Source of the DNA: Actinomadura pelletieri DSM 43383
GTDB lineage: Bacteria > Actinomycetota > Actinomycetes > Streptosporangiales > Streptosporangiaceae
Direction of reading: 5' to 3'
DNA length: 64,000 bases
Assembly: GCF_003634705.1 (NCBI RefSeq)
Contig: NZ_RBWU01000005.1
Location: forward strand, 186,001-250,000
The position numbers and the translations under genes are program-made. The notes under the pieces are model-generated. The model worked only from the letters and a program-made list of their open reading frames with translations, did no database searches and was not told the DNA's origin. Positions 35,907 through 45,088 of the stretch are shown one piece after another. Position 1 is the first letter of the stretch. The number at the start of each line of letters is the position of its first letter.

Positions 35907-36845
35907 TCAGGCCGACTTGCGGCCGCGGCTCTTCGCCGGCTCCTTCTTCGAGCCGGACTTCGACGACCCTCTCCCGGTGGACTTCTTCTCGTCCGACTTC
36001 CCGGACGCGGCCCCGCTCTTGCCGCCCTTGCCACCGCCCTTGGCGGTCTCCTTGGCGCCGTCCCGTTCGCCGCGGCTCTTCTTCGCCGCCTCGACGCTGG
36101 CGCGCAGCGCGCTCAGCAGGTCGGCCGCCGGTTCCTCCGCCGCCTCCTCGGCGGGCCGCGCGACCTCCCGACCCTCGACCTTGGCGTCGATCACCGCCTG
36201 CAGCGCCTCCCGGTAGGCGTCCTTGTACTCCGCCGGGTCGAACTCGCCCTCCATGGACTCGATCAGCGACGTCGCCATCGACAGTTCCTGCTTGCGGACC
36301 TCGATGTCCTCGTCCAGGAACGGGAAGTCGGGGGTGCGGACCTCGTCCGGCCACAGCATCGTCTCCAGCACGAAGACGCCGCCGCGCACCCGCAGCGTCG
36401 CCAGCGACTCCCGCTGCCGGATCGCGATCTTGACGATGGCGACCTGCCCGGACTCCTCCAGCGCGTCGCGCAGCAGCACGTACGGCTTGGCGCCCTGCGC
36501 GTCGGGCTCCAGGTAGTACGACTTCGCGAAGTAGATCGGGTCGACCTCCTCCTGTTCCACGAACTGGAGGACGTCGATACGGCGGCTGGACGACAACGGC
36601 AGGTCGGCGAAGTCCTCGTCGGTGAGCACGACCATCTCGCCGCTCGGCAGCTCGAACCCCTTGGCGATGTCGGAGTACGGCACCTCCTCACCGTCGGCCG
36701 TGCACACCCGCTTGTACTTGATGCGCGCCCCGTCCTCGCGGTGCACCTGGTGGAAACTGACGTCCCTCTGCTCGGTCGCCGAATACAGCTTCACCGGTAT
36801 CGTCACCAGCCCGAACGAGATGGCGCCCTTCCAGATACTGCGCAT
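35907..36845 (-). CDS. ku: Ku, non-homologous end-joining DNA-end protein
   Basis: 312 residues. Starts MRSIWKGAISFGLVTIPVKL, the hallmark bacterial Ku start, with YKRVCTADGEEVPYSDIAKG near 44 and the central beta-barrel bridge region up to about 225. From residue 250 a Lys/Gly/Ser-rich tail (KGGGKGGKSGAASGKS and similar) follows; such tails bind DNA and let Ku move inward in actinobacteria. Ku homodimers ring DNA ends and recruit LigD-type enzymes. It diverges from the ligase-polymerase operon across a 113-nt region with a palindrome. Confidence 0.93.
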   Translation of the reverse strand: MRSIWKGAISFGLVTIPVKLYSATEQRDVSFHQVHREDGARIKYKRVCTADGEEVPYSDIAKGFELPSGEMVVLTDEDFADLPLSSSRRIDVLQFVEQEEVDPIYFAKSYYLEPDAQGAKPYVLLRDALEESGQVAIVKIAIRQRESLATLRVRGGVFVLETMLWPDEVRTPDFPFLDEDIEVRKQELSMATSLIESMEGEFDPAEYKDAYREALQAVIDAKVEGREVARPAEEAAEEPAADLLSALRASVEAAKKSRGERDGAKETAKGGGKGGKSGAASGKSDEKKSTGRGSSKSGSKKEPAKSRGRKSA

Positions 36846-36882
36846 GACCAGTCCCTACCCAGCGCGTTCCTGCCCCTAGCGT

Positions 36883-36904
36883 CGCAAAATCGCTCGATTT
36901 CGCG
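36883..36904. promoter_or_regulatory. Palindrome in the ku / ligase divergent promoter
   Basis: CGCAAAATCG-CT-CGATTTCGCG, 9 of 10 positions symmetric, is located 37 nt upstream of ku and 54 nt upstream of the ligase gene. It could coordinate both NHEJ transcription units. The regulator is unknown. Confidence 0.5.
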
Positions 36905-36958
36905 CCACCGGGGCCCCTTGATCCTTTGCCGTGCGGTGGTATCGGGTAAGACGGCGGT

Positions 36959-37933
36959 ATGACCATGCCGTGGCCCGTTGAGCCGATGATGGCCGCCACC
37001 GGAGACCTCCCCTCCGACGGCGAGAAATGGGGCCTGGAGCTGAAGTGGGACGGCGTCCGCGTCCTGTCGCACGTCTCCGCGGGAGGCGTGCGGGCCTGCG
37101 GGCGCCGCGGCGGGGACGTCACCGGCCGCTACCCCGAGCTCTCCGCCCTGGCCGACCTTCTCCCCCACCACGACGTGATCCTGGACGGCGAGGTCGTCGC
37201 CTTCGAGGAGGGACGACCCAGCTTCGGACGGCTCCAACGCCGTATGCACGTGGCCCACCCCGACCCGAGACTGATCCGCGAGGTTCCCGTCCGCTACGTC
37301 GTCTTCGACGTCCTCTACCTGGACGGGCACTTCCTCTACGACATGCCGTACGCGCAGCGCCGCACCGTACTGGCCGAACTGGACGTCGCGGGCTCCGGGC
37401 CCGTGGAGGTGCCCCCCTACCTGCACGGCGGCGACACCGCCCAGGTGGACGAACTCCTCGACTTCACCCGCGAGCAGCACCTGGAGGGGCTGCTCGCCAA
37501 ACGCCTGAACTCCCCGTACCGTCCCGGCCGCCGCGTCGACTTCTGGCGCAAGGTGAAGAACTTCCTGACCCGCGAGGTCATCGTCTGCGGCTGGAAGCCC
37601 GGCAAGGGACGCCGCGAGGGCGGCGTCGGCTCGCTGCTGCTCGGCGAGTACGACGTGAAGGGCCTGCTCGGCTTCGTCGGGCATGTCGGCACCGGCTTCA
37701 GCGACCGCGCCCTGGACGAGCTGTACGAGACGCTGTGGCCGCTGCGCCGTCCCACCAGCCCCTACGACGAGCCCGTTCCGCGCGAGTTCGCCCGCGACGC
37801 CCAGTGGGTCGAACCGCTGCTCGTCGGCGAGGTCGCCTACAGCGCCCGGACCAGGGACGGCCGCCTGCGCTTCCCGTCCTGGCGCGGCCTCCGCGACGAC
37901 AAGGACCCCCTGGAGGTCACCAGTGAAGAGTGA
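36959..37933 (+). CDS. ATP-dependent DNA ligase (LigC/LigD ligase domain)
   Basis: 324 residues. Nucleotidyl-lysine motif I ELKWDGVRV near 26, motif III DGEVVAFEEG near 76, YVVFDVLYLDG motif IIIa near 118, motif IV LEGLLAKRL near 178, motif V FWRKVKNFLTREV near 198, then an OB domain. Such stand-alone ligase domains seal breaks in bacterial NHEJ. Lacking fused polymerase and phosphoesterase, it is equivalent to one module of LigD or to LigC. ATG 36959 or 36965. The polymerase gene follows after 15 nt, so the two modules are co-expressed as separate proteins. Confidence 0.9.
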   Translation: MTMPWPVEPMMAATGDLPSDGEKWGLELKWDGVRVLSHVSAGGVRACGRRGGDVTGRYPELSALADLLPHHDVILDGEVVAFEEGRPSFGRLQRRMHVAHPDPRLIREVPVRYVVFDVLYLDGHFLYDMPYAQRRTVLAELDVAGSGPVEVPPYLHGGDTAQVDELLDFTREQHLEGLLAKRLNSPYRPGRRVDFWRKVKNFLTREVIVCGWKPGKGRREGGVGSLLLGEYDVKGLLGFVGHVGTGFSDRALDELYETLWPLRRPTSPYDEPVPREFARDAQWVEPLLVGEVAYSARTRDGRLRFPSWRGLRDDKDPLEVTSEE

Positions 37934-37948
37934 GAGTGAGAGTGACGC

Positions 37949-38857
37949 GTGACCTCGAAGCGCACGACCGTGGAGGTCGAGGGACGGCAGGTGTCGCTGT
38001 CCAACCTCGACAAGAACCTGTATCCCGAGTTCACCAAGGGCGAGGTCATCGACTACTACGCCCGGATCGCCCCCGTGATGCTACCGCATCTGAAGGACCG
38101 CGCGGCGACCCGTATCCGCTGGCCCGACGGCGTGGACGGCGCCAAGTTCTTCGAGAAGAACGCGCCGTCCCACACCCCCGACTGGGTCCGGACGGCGACG
38201 ATCCCGACGCCCGGCAGTTCCACGGGCCGCGACACCCTCGACTTCGTCGTCGTCGACGACCTGCCCACGCTCGTGTGGTGCGCCAACCTCGCCGCGCTGG
38301 AACTGCACGTCCCGCAGTGGAAGGTCGGGCCGCGCGGCGGGGTGCGCAACCCCGACCTTGTCGTCTTCGACCTCGATCCGGGCGAACCGGCGACGATCGT
38401 GGAGGCGTGCGAGGTGGCGCACCTGCTCCGCGACCTGCTCGCCGAGGACGGTCTGGAGTCGTATCCGAAGACCAGCGGCAAGAAGGGCCTGCACCTGTAC
38501 GTGCCGATCAAGGAGCCGACGAACGCGGAGCGGACGTCGGAGTACGCCAAGACCGCCGCGCGGCGGCTCGCCGAGGAGCATCCCCGGCTCGTCGTCGCGA
38601 AGATGGAGAAGCGGCTGCGCAAGGGCAGGATCTTCGTCGACTGGAGCCAGAACAACCCGGCCAAGACGACCGTCGCGCCCTACTCGCTGCGCGCGGCCCG
38701 GCGGCCGTCGGTGTCCACGCCGGTCACCTGGGACGAGTTGGAGTCCTGCGCCGACGCCGCCGACCTGGTGTTCACGCCCGCCGAGATCCTCGACCGCGTC
38801 GACGAGCACGGCGACCTGCTCGAACCGCTGCTGAAGGACCACCGGCCCCTCCCCTGA
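37949..38857 (+). CDS. NHEJ polymerase/primase (LigD-POL domain protein)
   Basis: 302 residues of the AEP primase superfamily as in LigD N-terminal domains. FFEKNAPSHTPDWV near 66, catalytic DLDPGE near 145, TSGKKGLHLYVPI near 175 and the third carboxylate region RIFVDWSQNNPAKTTVAPYS near 235 are intact. It fills gaps with ribo- or deoxynucleotides during Ku-dependent end joining. GTG 37949 follows the ligase by 15 nt (short GAGTGAGAGTGAG repeat between). Split POL and LIG genes are common outside mycobacteria; the LigD phosphoesterase domain is not in the window. Confidence 0.9.
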   Translation: MTSKRTTVEVEGRQVSLSNLDKNLYPEFTKGEVIDYYARIAPVMLPHLKDRAATRIRWPDGVDGAKFFEKNAPSHTPDWVRTATIPTPGSSTGRDTLDFVVVDDLPTLVWCANLAALELHVPQWKVGPRGGVRNPDLVVFDLDPGEPATIVEACEVAHLLRDLLAEDGLESYPKTSGKKGLHLYVPIKEPTNAERTSEYAKTAARRLAEEHPRLVVAKMEKRLRKGRIFVDWSQNNPAKTTVAPYSLRAARRPSVSTPVTWDELESCADAADLVFTPAEILDRVDEHGDLLEPLLKDHRPLP

Positions 38858-38979
38858 ACGGCTCGGTCGAACGGCTCGGCACCCCAGACCGATGCCGCAT
38901 GTAGTCGAACCGGCACGCTCCGCCGCCGCCGTCCGCCACCATGGTCCGCGGGGGACCACCATGGTTCGGAGGGATGAAC

Positions 38980-40316
<1,337 letters not shown>

Positions 40317-40320
<4 letters not shown>

Positions 40321-40544
40321 GCGAGATCGACGACCTGGAACCCCCGGTGCCGGGCGACGCCGACCCCGCGGAGGCCGCCCGGATCGGCCGGGCCGACGAG
40401 GCGGACGCCGCGGAGCAGCTCGCCGCGATCGACGACGAGGAGACGCCACGCGAGTGGTTCGCGCAGCTCCCCGACGACGTCAACGAGGCGGACGCGGCCG
40501 AGCAGCGGCTCGAGGTCCCGCTCGACGAGGACGACTACCGGTGA
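40317..40544 (+). CDS. Small acidic protein, 75 aa
   Basis: 75 residues, very rich in Asp/Glu/Ala (DEADAAEQLAAIDDEETP, NEADAAEQRLEVPLDEDDY). ATG 40317 overlaps the stop of the oxidoreductase gene as ATGA, which strongly supports the start and co-translation. Low-complexity acidic composition suggests a disordered or helical accessory protein; the two DEADAAEQ/NEADAAEQ segments look like an internal repeat. No family recognised. Confidence 0.7.
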
Positions 40545-40683
40545 CCGCAATACACTGACCCGCGTGGCGGACCCCCGGCGGCCGTTGTCCGTGACCGACG
40601 GAGTTACCCACGCGTAGGATGGTGGGATTGTTCCCGCGCGGCGGACACCCCTGATCCGTCGCCAGAACGGCTGATCGGAGAGT

Positions 40684-41316
40684 GTGGTGACCGCGACCCC
40701 GGACGCACGCCCCCGCGGCACGAGGCTGCCACGGCTGGCGCGCCGCAGGCAGTTGCTCGGCGCGGCGCAGGAGGTGTTCGTCGCCCAGGGGTACCACGCC
40801 GCGGCGATGGACGAGATCGCCGAACGCGCGGGCGTCAGCAAACCCGTTCTCTACCAGCACTTCCCCGGAAAACTGGAGCTGTATCTGGCGCTGCTCGACG
40901 AGCACGCCGAGGCACTGGTGAAGATCGTCCGGGAGGCGCTGGACTCCACGTCGGACAACAAGCTGCGCGTCCAGGCGAGCATCCGGGCCTTCTACGACTT
41001 CGTCGCCGGTGAGGGCGAGGCGTACCGGCTGGTCTTCGAGTCCGACCTGCGCAACGTCGCGCCCGTCCGCGCCCGCGTCGACCGCGCCAACCAGCAGTGC
41101 GCCGAGATGATCGCCCAGGTCATCGCCGAGGACACCGACGCCCCGAGCGACGAGGCCCACCTGCTCGGCATGGGCCTGGTCGGCATGGCCGAGGTCAGCG
41201 CCCGCTACTGGCTGTCCCAGCACCGCGCCATCCCCAAGGACACCGCCGAGAAGATCATCGCCCGGCTGGCCTGGCGCGGCATCTCCGGCTTCCCCCGCTC
41301 CGGCGACCTCTCGTAA
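40684..41316 (+). CDS. fasR: TetR-family regulator, FasR-like
   Basis: 210 residues. HTH near 22-65: RRRQLLGAAQEVFVAQGYHA, then AAMDEIAERAGVSKPVLYQHF and PGKLELYLALLDEHAEALV. This N-terminus and the neighbours (DUF3107 and a RhlE-type helicase downstream) match Rv3208 FasR of M. tuberculosis, which activates the fas-acpS fatty-acid synthesis operon and responds to long-chain acyl-CoA. The symbol rests on similarity plus synteny, not a functional test. GTG 40684 follows GGAGAGT. Monocistronic. Confidence 0.78.
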   Translation: MVTATPDARPRGTRLPRLARRRQLLGAAQEVFVAQGYHAAAMDEIAERAGVSKPVLYQHFPGKLELYLALLDEHAEALVKIVREALDSTSDNKLRVQASIRAFYDFVAGEGEAYRLVFESDLRNVAPVRARVDRANQQCAEMIAQVIAEDTDAPSDEAHLLGMGLVGMAEVSARYWLSQHRAIPKDTAEKIIARLAWRGISGFPRSGDLS

Positions 41317-41636
41317 CTGTGTTGATTGCAGGACCGGCCCACTTCGCTCGCCTGGCGGCTCGCTACGTGACCGTTCCTGGGCGAACGCGACATCGCTTTG
41401 CGATCCGCCCGGTTCCGCTCGCCTTCGGCTTCGCTACACCGGGCGGGGCACGCGTTCGTGTGGGCGGCTGAGGCCACTTCGCAACAGGCCTTCGACCCGG
41501 CGCGCCGGCCGGACGCCGGTTTCACCCTCGGCCGAACCCCGGGACGGCGCGTCCGGCCGTCCGCGTGCGACCATCGGAAGGGTCCGCCGGTGGTCGGTGG
41601 GACATATGGGTCTTGTGGGACGAGGGGAGCATTCGC
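41317..41636. other. 320-nt intergenic region with two related inverted segments
   Basis: No convincing gene. It holds two similar short modules, TTCGCTCGCCTGGCGGCTCG around 41344 and TTCCGCTCGCCTTCGGCTTC around 41413, each followed by GCTAC. The second sits inside a 9-bp stem (CCGCCCGGT at 41405-41413 with ACCGGGCGG at 41438-41446). These may be intergenic repeats and a terminator for the FasR-like gene. The DUF3107 promoter must lie in the right half. Confidence 0.5.
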
Positions 41637-41861
41637 GTGCAGGTTCGCATCGGCGTGCAGAACATCGCGAGGGAACTCACGGTCGACACCCGGCAGTCGG
41701 CCGACGAGGTGCAGGCCGCGCTGGCCGACGCGCTCGCCCAGCCGCACGGGGTGCTCGTCCTTCACGACCGCCGCTCCGGACGCGTCGTCGTCCCCGCCGA
41801 CCAGGTCGGCTACCTGGAGATCTCCGAGGACGAACAGCGCAGCGTCGGCTTCGGCGGCTAG
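41637..41861 (+). CDS. DUF3107 family protein
   Basis: 74 residues beginning VQVRIGVQNIARELTVDTRQ, then a predicted helix (EVQAALADALAQ) and strands with VVVPADQVGYLEI. This is the DUF3107 pattern (Rv3208A/TB9.4 in M. tuberculosis), found beside FasR in many actinobacteria. Role unknown; it is probably a small cytoplasmic protein. GTG 41637 has AGGGGAGC upstream. The gene order FasR-DUF3107-RhlE supports the call. Confidence 0.8.
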   Translation: MQVRIGVQNIARELTVDTRQSADEVQAALADALAQPHGVLVLHDRRSGRVVVPADQVGYLEISEDEQRSVGFGG

Positions 41862-41970
41862 CTCTTCCGCGGGCATCTCGACCGGGACTTGACCCGGGTT
41901 TTGTTTGAAACTTGCACGGTGGGCACAACGATCTCCGACCACGGGCTTCGGCCCCACGGAAAAAGAATGG

Positions 41971-42279
41971 ATGATCGACATGCTCACGACGATCCTCTGG
42001 TTCATCGTGGTCGGTGCCGTCATCGGAGCCTTGGCACGACTGCTCGTCCCGGGACGGAACCCGATCGGAATGCTGCTCACGGTGCTCGTCGGGATCGCCG
42101 GCGCCATCGTCGGTGGCGTGATCGCCGGCGCGCTCGGCGCGGGGAGCCTCGTCGCCTTCGTCTTCGCCGTGCTGATCGCGGCGCTCGGCGTCGTCGCGCT
42201 CACCTCGGCGAACACCCGGGGCCACGGTCGGCGCGGCGGCTGGCGGGGCGGCTGGCGACCGCGCCGCCGCACCTACTGA
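41971..42279 (+). CDS. GlsB/YeaQ/YmgE-family small membrane protein
   Basis: About 102 residues. Three hydrophobic helices with Gly zippers: LWFIVVGAVIGALARLLVPG, MLLTVLVGIAGAIVGGVIAG and AFVFAVLIAALGVVALT, followed by a basic Gly/Arg tail (GRRGGWRGGWRPRRRTY). This is the transglycosylase-associated (GlsB/YeaQ) family, often stress-induced. ATG 41971 or 41980. A perfect 18-bp terminator lies just downstream. The conserved PGRNPIG loop is present near residue 31. Confidence 0.85.
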   Translation: MIDMLTTILWFIVVGAVIGALARLLVPGRNPIGMLLTVLVGIAGAIVGGVIAGALGAGSLVAFVFAVLIAALGVVALTSANTRGHGRRGGWRGGWRPRRRTY

Positions 42280-42300
42280 CCCACCGATCTCCACGCATCG

Positions 42301-42343
42301 AACGGGGAGGCCCCCGCCCCTGAACGGCGGGGGCCTCCCCGTT
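42301..42343 (+). terminator. Perfect 18-bp terminator hairpin
   Basis: AACGGGGAGGCCCCCGCC pairs exactly with GGCGGGGGCCTCCCCGTT around the 7-nt loop CCTGAAC, 21 nt after the GlsB-like stop. Confidence 0.85.
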
Positions 42344-42742
42344 CCCGCGTCCCATGTCCGGAAGTGGCCGTCGCGGAGGCGGTGCCCGACCCGCCGTCCC
42401 GCCCGCGTCCCCGCCACGAGAAGGCCCTGGCGGGCAAGGCTTGGAATAGACCGAACCACACGAACGTTAGGTACGGAGATCGGCTATTGGTGTATGCAAT
42501 CAACGGTCGGTACACTGCGTCGCGGAGTGTGACCGCACGCAGCCACAGCGAGTGACTGCTTTCAACCCCTGACTGCGGTCGCCGAGAGATTTGAGCAACG
42601 GCTGGTCCCTCCCGCGCGAGCGCGCGGCCGGAGGAAACGATCGGCGGGCGCGACCGTACGGGGAGATCCGTACGACGACCGCCCTCCGCCGTGCCGCGCC
42701 GCACCCGGGAGCGGAGACCCCGCACATTGGAGGCTGAAAGCC
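42344..42742 (+). promoter_or_regulatory. Promoter and long structured leader of the DEAD-box gene
   Basis: No supported gene. A sigma70-like promoter is visible: TTGGTG at 42487-42492, 18-nt spacer, TACACT at 42511-42516, giving a leader of about 220 nt. The leader holds GC-rich inverted repeats, for example CGTACGG (42655-42661) with CCGTACG (42668-42674), and a strong GGAGG at 42729-42733. A long structured 5'UTR in front of an RNA helicase suggests cold- or self-regulated translation; this is inference. Confidence 0.5.
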
Positions 42743-44281
42743 CTGACTACCTTTCGTGAACTCGGGGTCGTCCCCGAAATAGCAGATGCCCTCGAGGCCG
42801 AGGGCATCGTCGAAGCGTTCCCCATCCAGGAGCTCGCCCTGCCGATCGCGCTGGGCGGGCACGACATCATCGGCCAGGCCCGCACGGGCACCGGCAAGAC
42901 CCTCGCGTTCGGCGCCGCGCTGCTCCAGCGCATCGAGCACGGCGGCCGTGAGCCGCGCGCGCTCGTGGTCGCGCCGACCCGCGAACTGGCCCTCCAGGTC
43001 ACCGACGACCTCCTCGTGGCGGGCGGCAAGCTCGGCACGCGTGTCCTGTCGGTGTACGGGGGGCGGGCCTACGAGCCGCAGATCAGCGCGCTGCGCGACG
43101 GCGTCGACGTCGTCGTCGGCACGCCCGGGCGGCTGCTCGACCTCGTCAAGCAGAAGCATCTCGACCTCTCCAAGATCGGGGTCCTGGTGCTGGACGAGGC
43201 CGACCGGATGCTCGACCTCGGGTTCCTGCCCGACATCGAGCGGATCGTCGAGCGGATCCCGGCGCAGCGGCAGACCATGCTGTTCTCCGCGACCATGCCC
43301 GGCGAGATCGTCGCGCTGTCGCGCCGGTACCTGACCCGGCCCACCAACGTCCGGGCCGAGTCGCACACCGAGTCGGACGCGACGCCGCAGGTCGTCCAGC
43401 ACGTCTTCCAGGCCCACCAGATGGACAAGCCGGAGATGCTGGCCCGGCTGCTCCAGGCCGAGGGCCGTGGTCTCACCATGGTCTTCTGCCAGACGAAGCG
43501 GGCGTGCGACCGGGTCGCCGCCGACCTGGAGCAGCGCGGCTTCGACGCCGCCGCGGTCCATGGCGACCTCGGGCAGAGCCAGCGGGAGCGGGCGCTGCGC
43601 GCGTTCCGCAACGGCAAGATCGGCGTGCTGGTCGCCACCGACGTCGCCGCGCGCGGCCTCGACGTCGACGACGTGACCCATGTCGTCAACTTCGAGTGCC
43701 CCGACAGCGCCGACACCTACGTGCACCGCATCGGCCGGACGGGCCGCGCGGGCAAGGAGGGTGTGGCCGTCACGTTCGTCGACTGGTCCGACCTCACCCG
43801 GTGGAAGCTGATCAACGGCACGCTCGACCTGCCGTTCGCCAACCCGGAGGAGACGTACTCCACGTCCCCGCACTTCTTCGAGACGCTCGGCATTCCCGAG
43901 GGCACGAAGGGCCGCCTGCCCGCCGACCAGCGGAACGGGCGCGCCGGGCTGGCGGCCGAGGAGCTGGAGGACATCGGCGAGACCGGCAAGGTCCGCACCG
44001 GCCATGTCCGGGAGGACCGGGAGCGTCCGCGGCCGCGTCGCCGCAAGCGCAACCGGGCCCGTACCCGCGCCGGGAAGCCCATCGAGGCCGGCGCCGCGGC
44101 CGGCACCGCGGCGAGCGCGGCGCGGTCCGACAAGGCGACCGCCTCGTCCGGCGACAACGTCGTCGACGCCGTCGCCACCGAGCGCAAGCGCAGCCGTAAC
44201 CGGCGCCGCACCCGCTCGGGCAAGCCGACCGGCGCACCGGCGGCGACCGGGGCCGACACGGCCGGGTCGCAGAGCGCCTGA
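42743..44281 (+). CDS. DEAD-box RNA helicase (RhlE/Rv3211-like), apparent CTG start
   Basis: About 512 residues. The frame has no ATG/GTG/TTG ahead of residue 75, yet the Q motif (FRELGVVPEI ... FPIQ) and Walker A ARTGTGKT lie upstream of it; CTG at 42743, 9 nt after GGAGG, gives the expected start LTTFRELGV. CTG at 42734 is the alternative. Helicase motifs follow: PTRELALQV, VVGTPGRLLD, VLDEADRML, MLFSATMPGEI, VFCQTKRACDRV, VLVATDVAARGLDVDDV, HRIGRTGRAG. The C-terminal 130 residues are basic and low-complexity (RRRKRNRARTRAGKP), fitting RNA binding. Synteny with the FasR-like gene and DUF3107 matches Rv3208-Rv3211. Confidence 0.88.
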   Translation: MTTFRELGVVPEIADALEAEGIVEAFPIQELALPIALGGHDIIGQARTGTGKTLAFGAALLQRIEHGGREPRALVVAPTRELALQVTDDLLVAGGKLGTRVLSVYGGRAYEPQISALRDGVDVVVGTPGRLLDLVKQKHLDLSKIGVLVLDEADRMLDLGFLPDIERIVERIPAQRQTMLFSATMPGEIVALSRRYLTRPTNVRAESHTESDATPQVVQHVFQAHQMDKPEMLARLLQAEGRGLTMVFCQTKRACDRVAADLEQRGFDAAAVHGDLGQSQRERALRAFRNGKIGVLVATDVAARGLDVDDVTHVVNFECPDSADTYVHRIGRTGRAGKEGVAVTFVDWSDLTRWKLINGTLDLPFANPEETYSTSPHFFETLGIPEGTKGRLPADQRNGRAGLAAEELEDIGETGKVRTGHVREDRERPRPRRRKRNRARTRAGKPIEAGAAAGTAASAARSDKATASSGDNVVDAVATERKRSRNRRRTRSGKPTGAPAATGADTAGSQSA

Positions 44282-44320
44282 GGGCCGACCGCGAGACTCC
44301 CGTTCGTCTCGCGGTGGCCC
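44282..44320 (+). terminator. Terminator between helicase and GDPD genes
   Basis: GGGCCGACCGCGAGAC pairs with GTCTCGCGGTGGCCC (one bulged G) around an 8-nt loop, starting right after the helicase stop; it can serve both convergent genes. Confidence 0.75.
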
Positions 44321-44338
44321 GCCCGCCTCGTCTCCGAC

Positions 44339-45019
44339 CTACCCGTCCCGCAGTTTCAACGCGGTGGCGGGATGGTCGGTGACCAGCACGGCGACGCGCG
44401 GATCACTGAGGAAGCGCTGCATCACGGGCTCGGCGTTGACCGTCCACACCATGGCGGGGATCCCGGCGCGCCCGCACTGCCGCAGCACGCCCACCCGCGC
44501 GAGGCGGTGGTTCACGGCGACCATGTCGGCGCCCGCCTTCCGGATGAGCCGCAGCGGCGCGAAGTCGTGCGCGGCGCCGCGTTCCCACAGGTTGCGGCCG
44601 ACCGACAGCGCCGTCCGGACGCCGGGAAAGCTCTTCTTGATCTCGACCAGGGAGAGCACCTCCCGGGTGGTGACGACGAAACGGTCCCGTCCGAACGCCT
44701 CCATGGCCATCGCGACGGTCTCGTGCTCGCAGCCGCGTTCCTTGAGGTCGAGGTGGCCCATCGCCCGGGTCGCGATGATCTGCATCGCCTCGCCGACCAG
44801 CGGAACCGGACGCGGCGAAAGCTCCTGCGCCCGCTCGTAGGTGAGGCGTTTCAGGGGCAGCCCCGCGAGGTCGGGGTCATGGTGGACGACGAGTCGCCCG
44901 TCCGCCGTCCGCCGGATGTCGATCTCCACATACTCGGCACCGGACTCGACGGCCTCGGTGAGGCCCGTCAGCCCCGCTTCGTCGCGGCGATGCGCGGAGA
45001 CGGCAGGCTTCGGACGCAC
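44339..45019 (-). CDS. Glycerophosphodiester phosphodiesterase family protein
   Basis: 226 residues, TIM-barrel GDPD. SAHRRDEAGLTGLTEAVESG near 8 followed by YVEIDIRRTADGRLVVHHDPDL near 29-50 (metal-binding Glu/Asp and His), MGHLDLKERG near 92, and C-terminal MVWTVNAEPVMQRFL near 192. The usual HRG at the catalytic histidine reads HRR and the loop after it is short, so activity should be checked. Likely hydrolyses glycerophosphodiesters to glycerol-3-phosphate. GTG 45019; no signal peptide. Confidence 0.8.
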   Translation of the reverse strand: MRPKPAVSAHRRDEAGLTGLTEAVESGAEYVEIDIRRTADGRLVVHHDPDLAGLPLKRLTYERAQELSPRPVPLVGEAMQIIATRAMGHLDLKERGCEHETVAMAMEAFGRDRFVVTTREVLSLVEIKKSFPGVRTALSVGRNLWERGAAHDFAPLRLIRKAGADMVAVNHRLARVGVLRQCGRAGIPAMVWTVNAEPVMQRFLSDPRVAVLVTDHPATALKLRDG

Positions 45020-45088
45020 CCTGCGACGCTACCACCGGCGGGTTTTCGGCATGGGTCCGCCGCGGGGCTTTGAGTATGGTTGTCACCT

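Noticed and set aside
42364..42555. 63-aa frame downstream of the GlsB-like terminator
   Set aside because: It runs through the -35/-10 promoter of the helicase, has no ribosome site and no family features.
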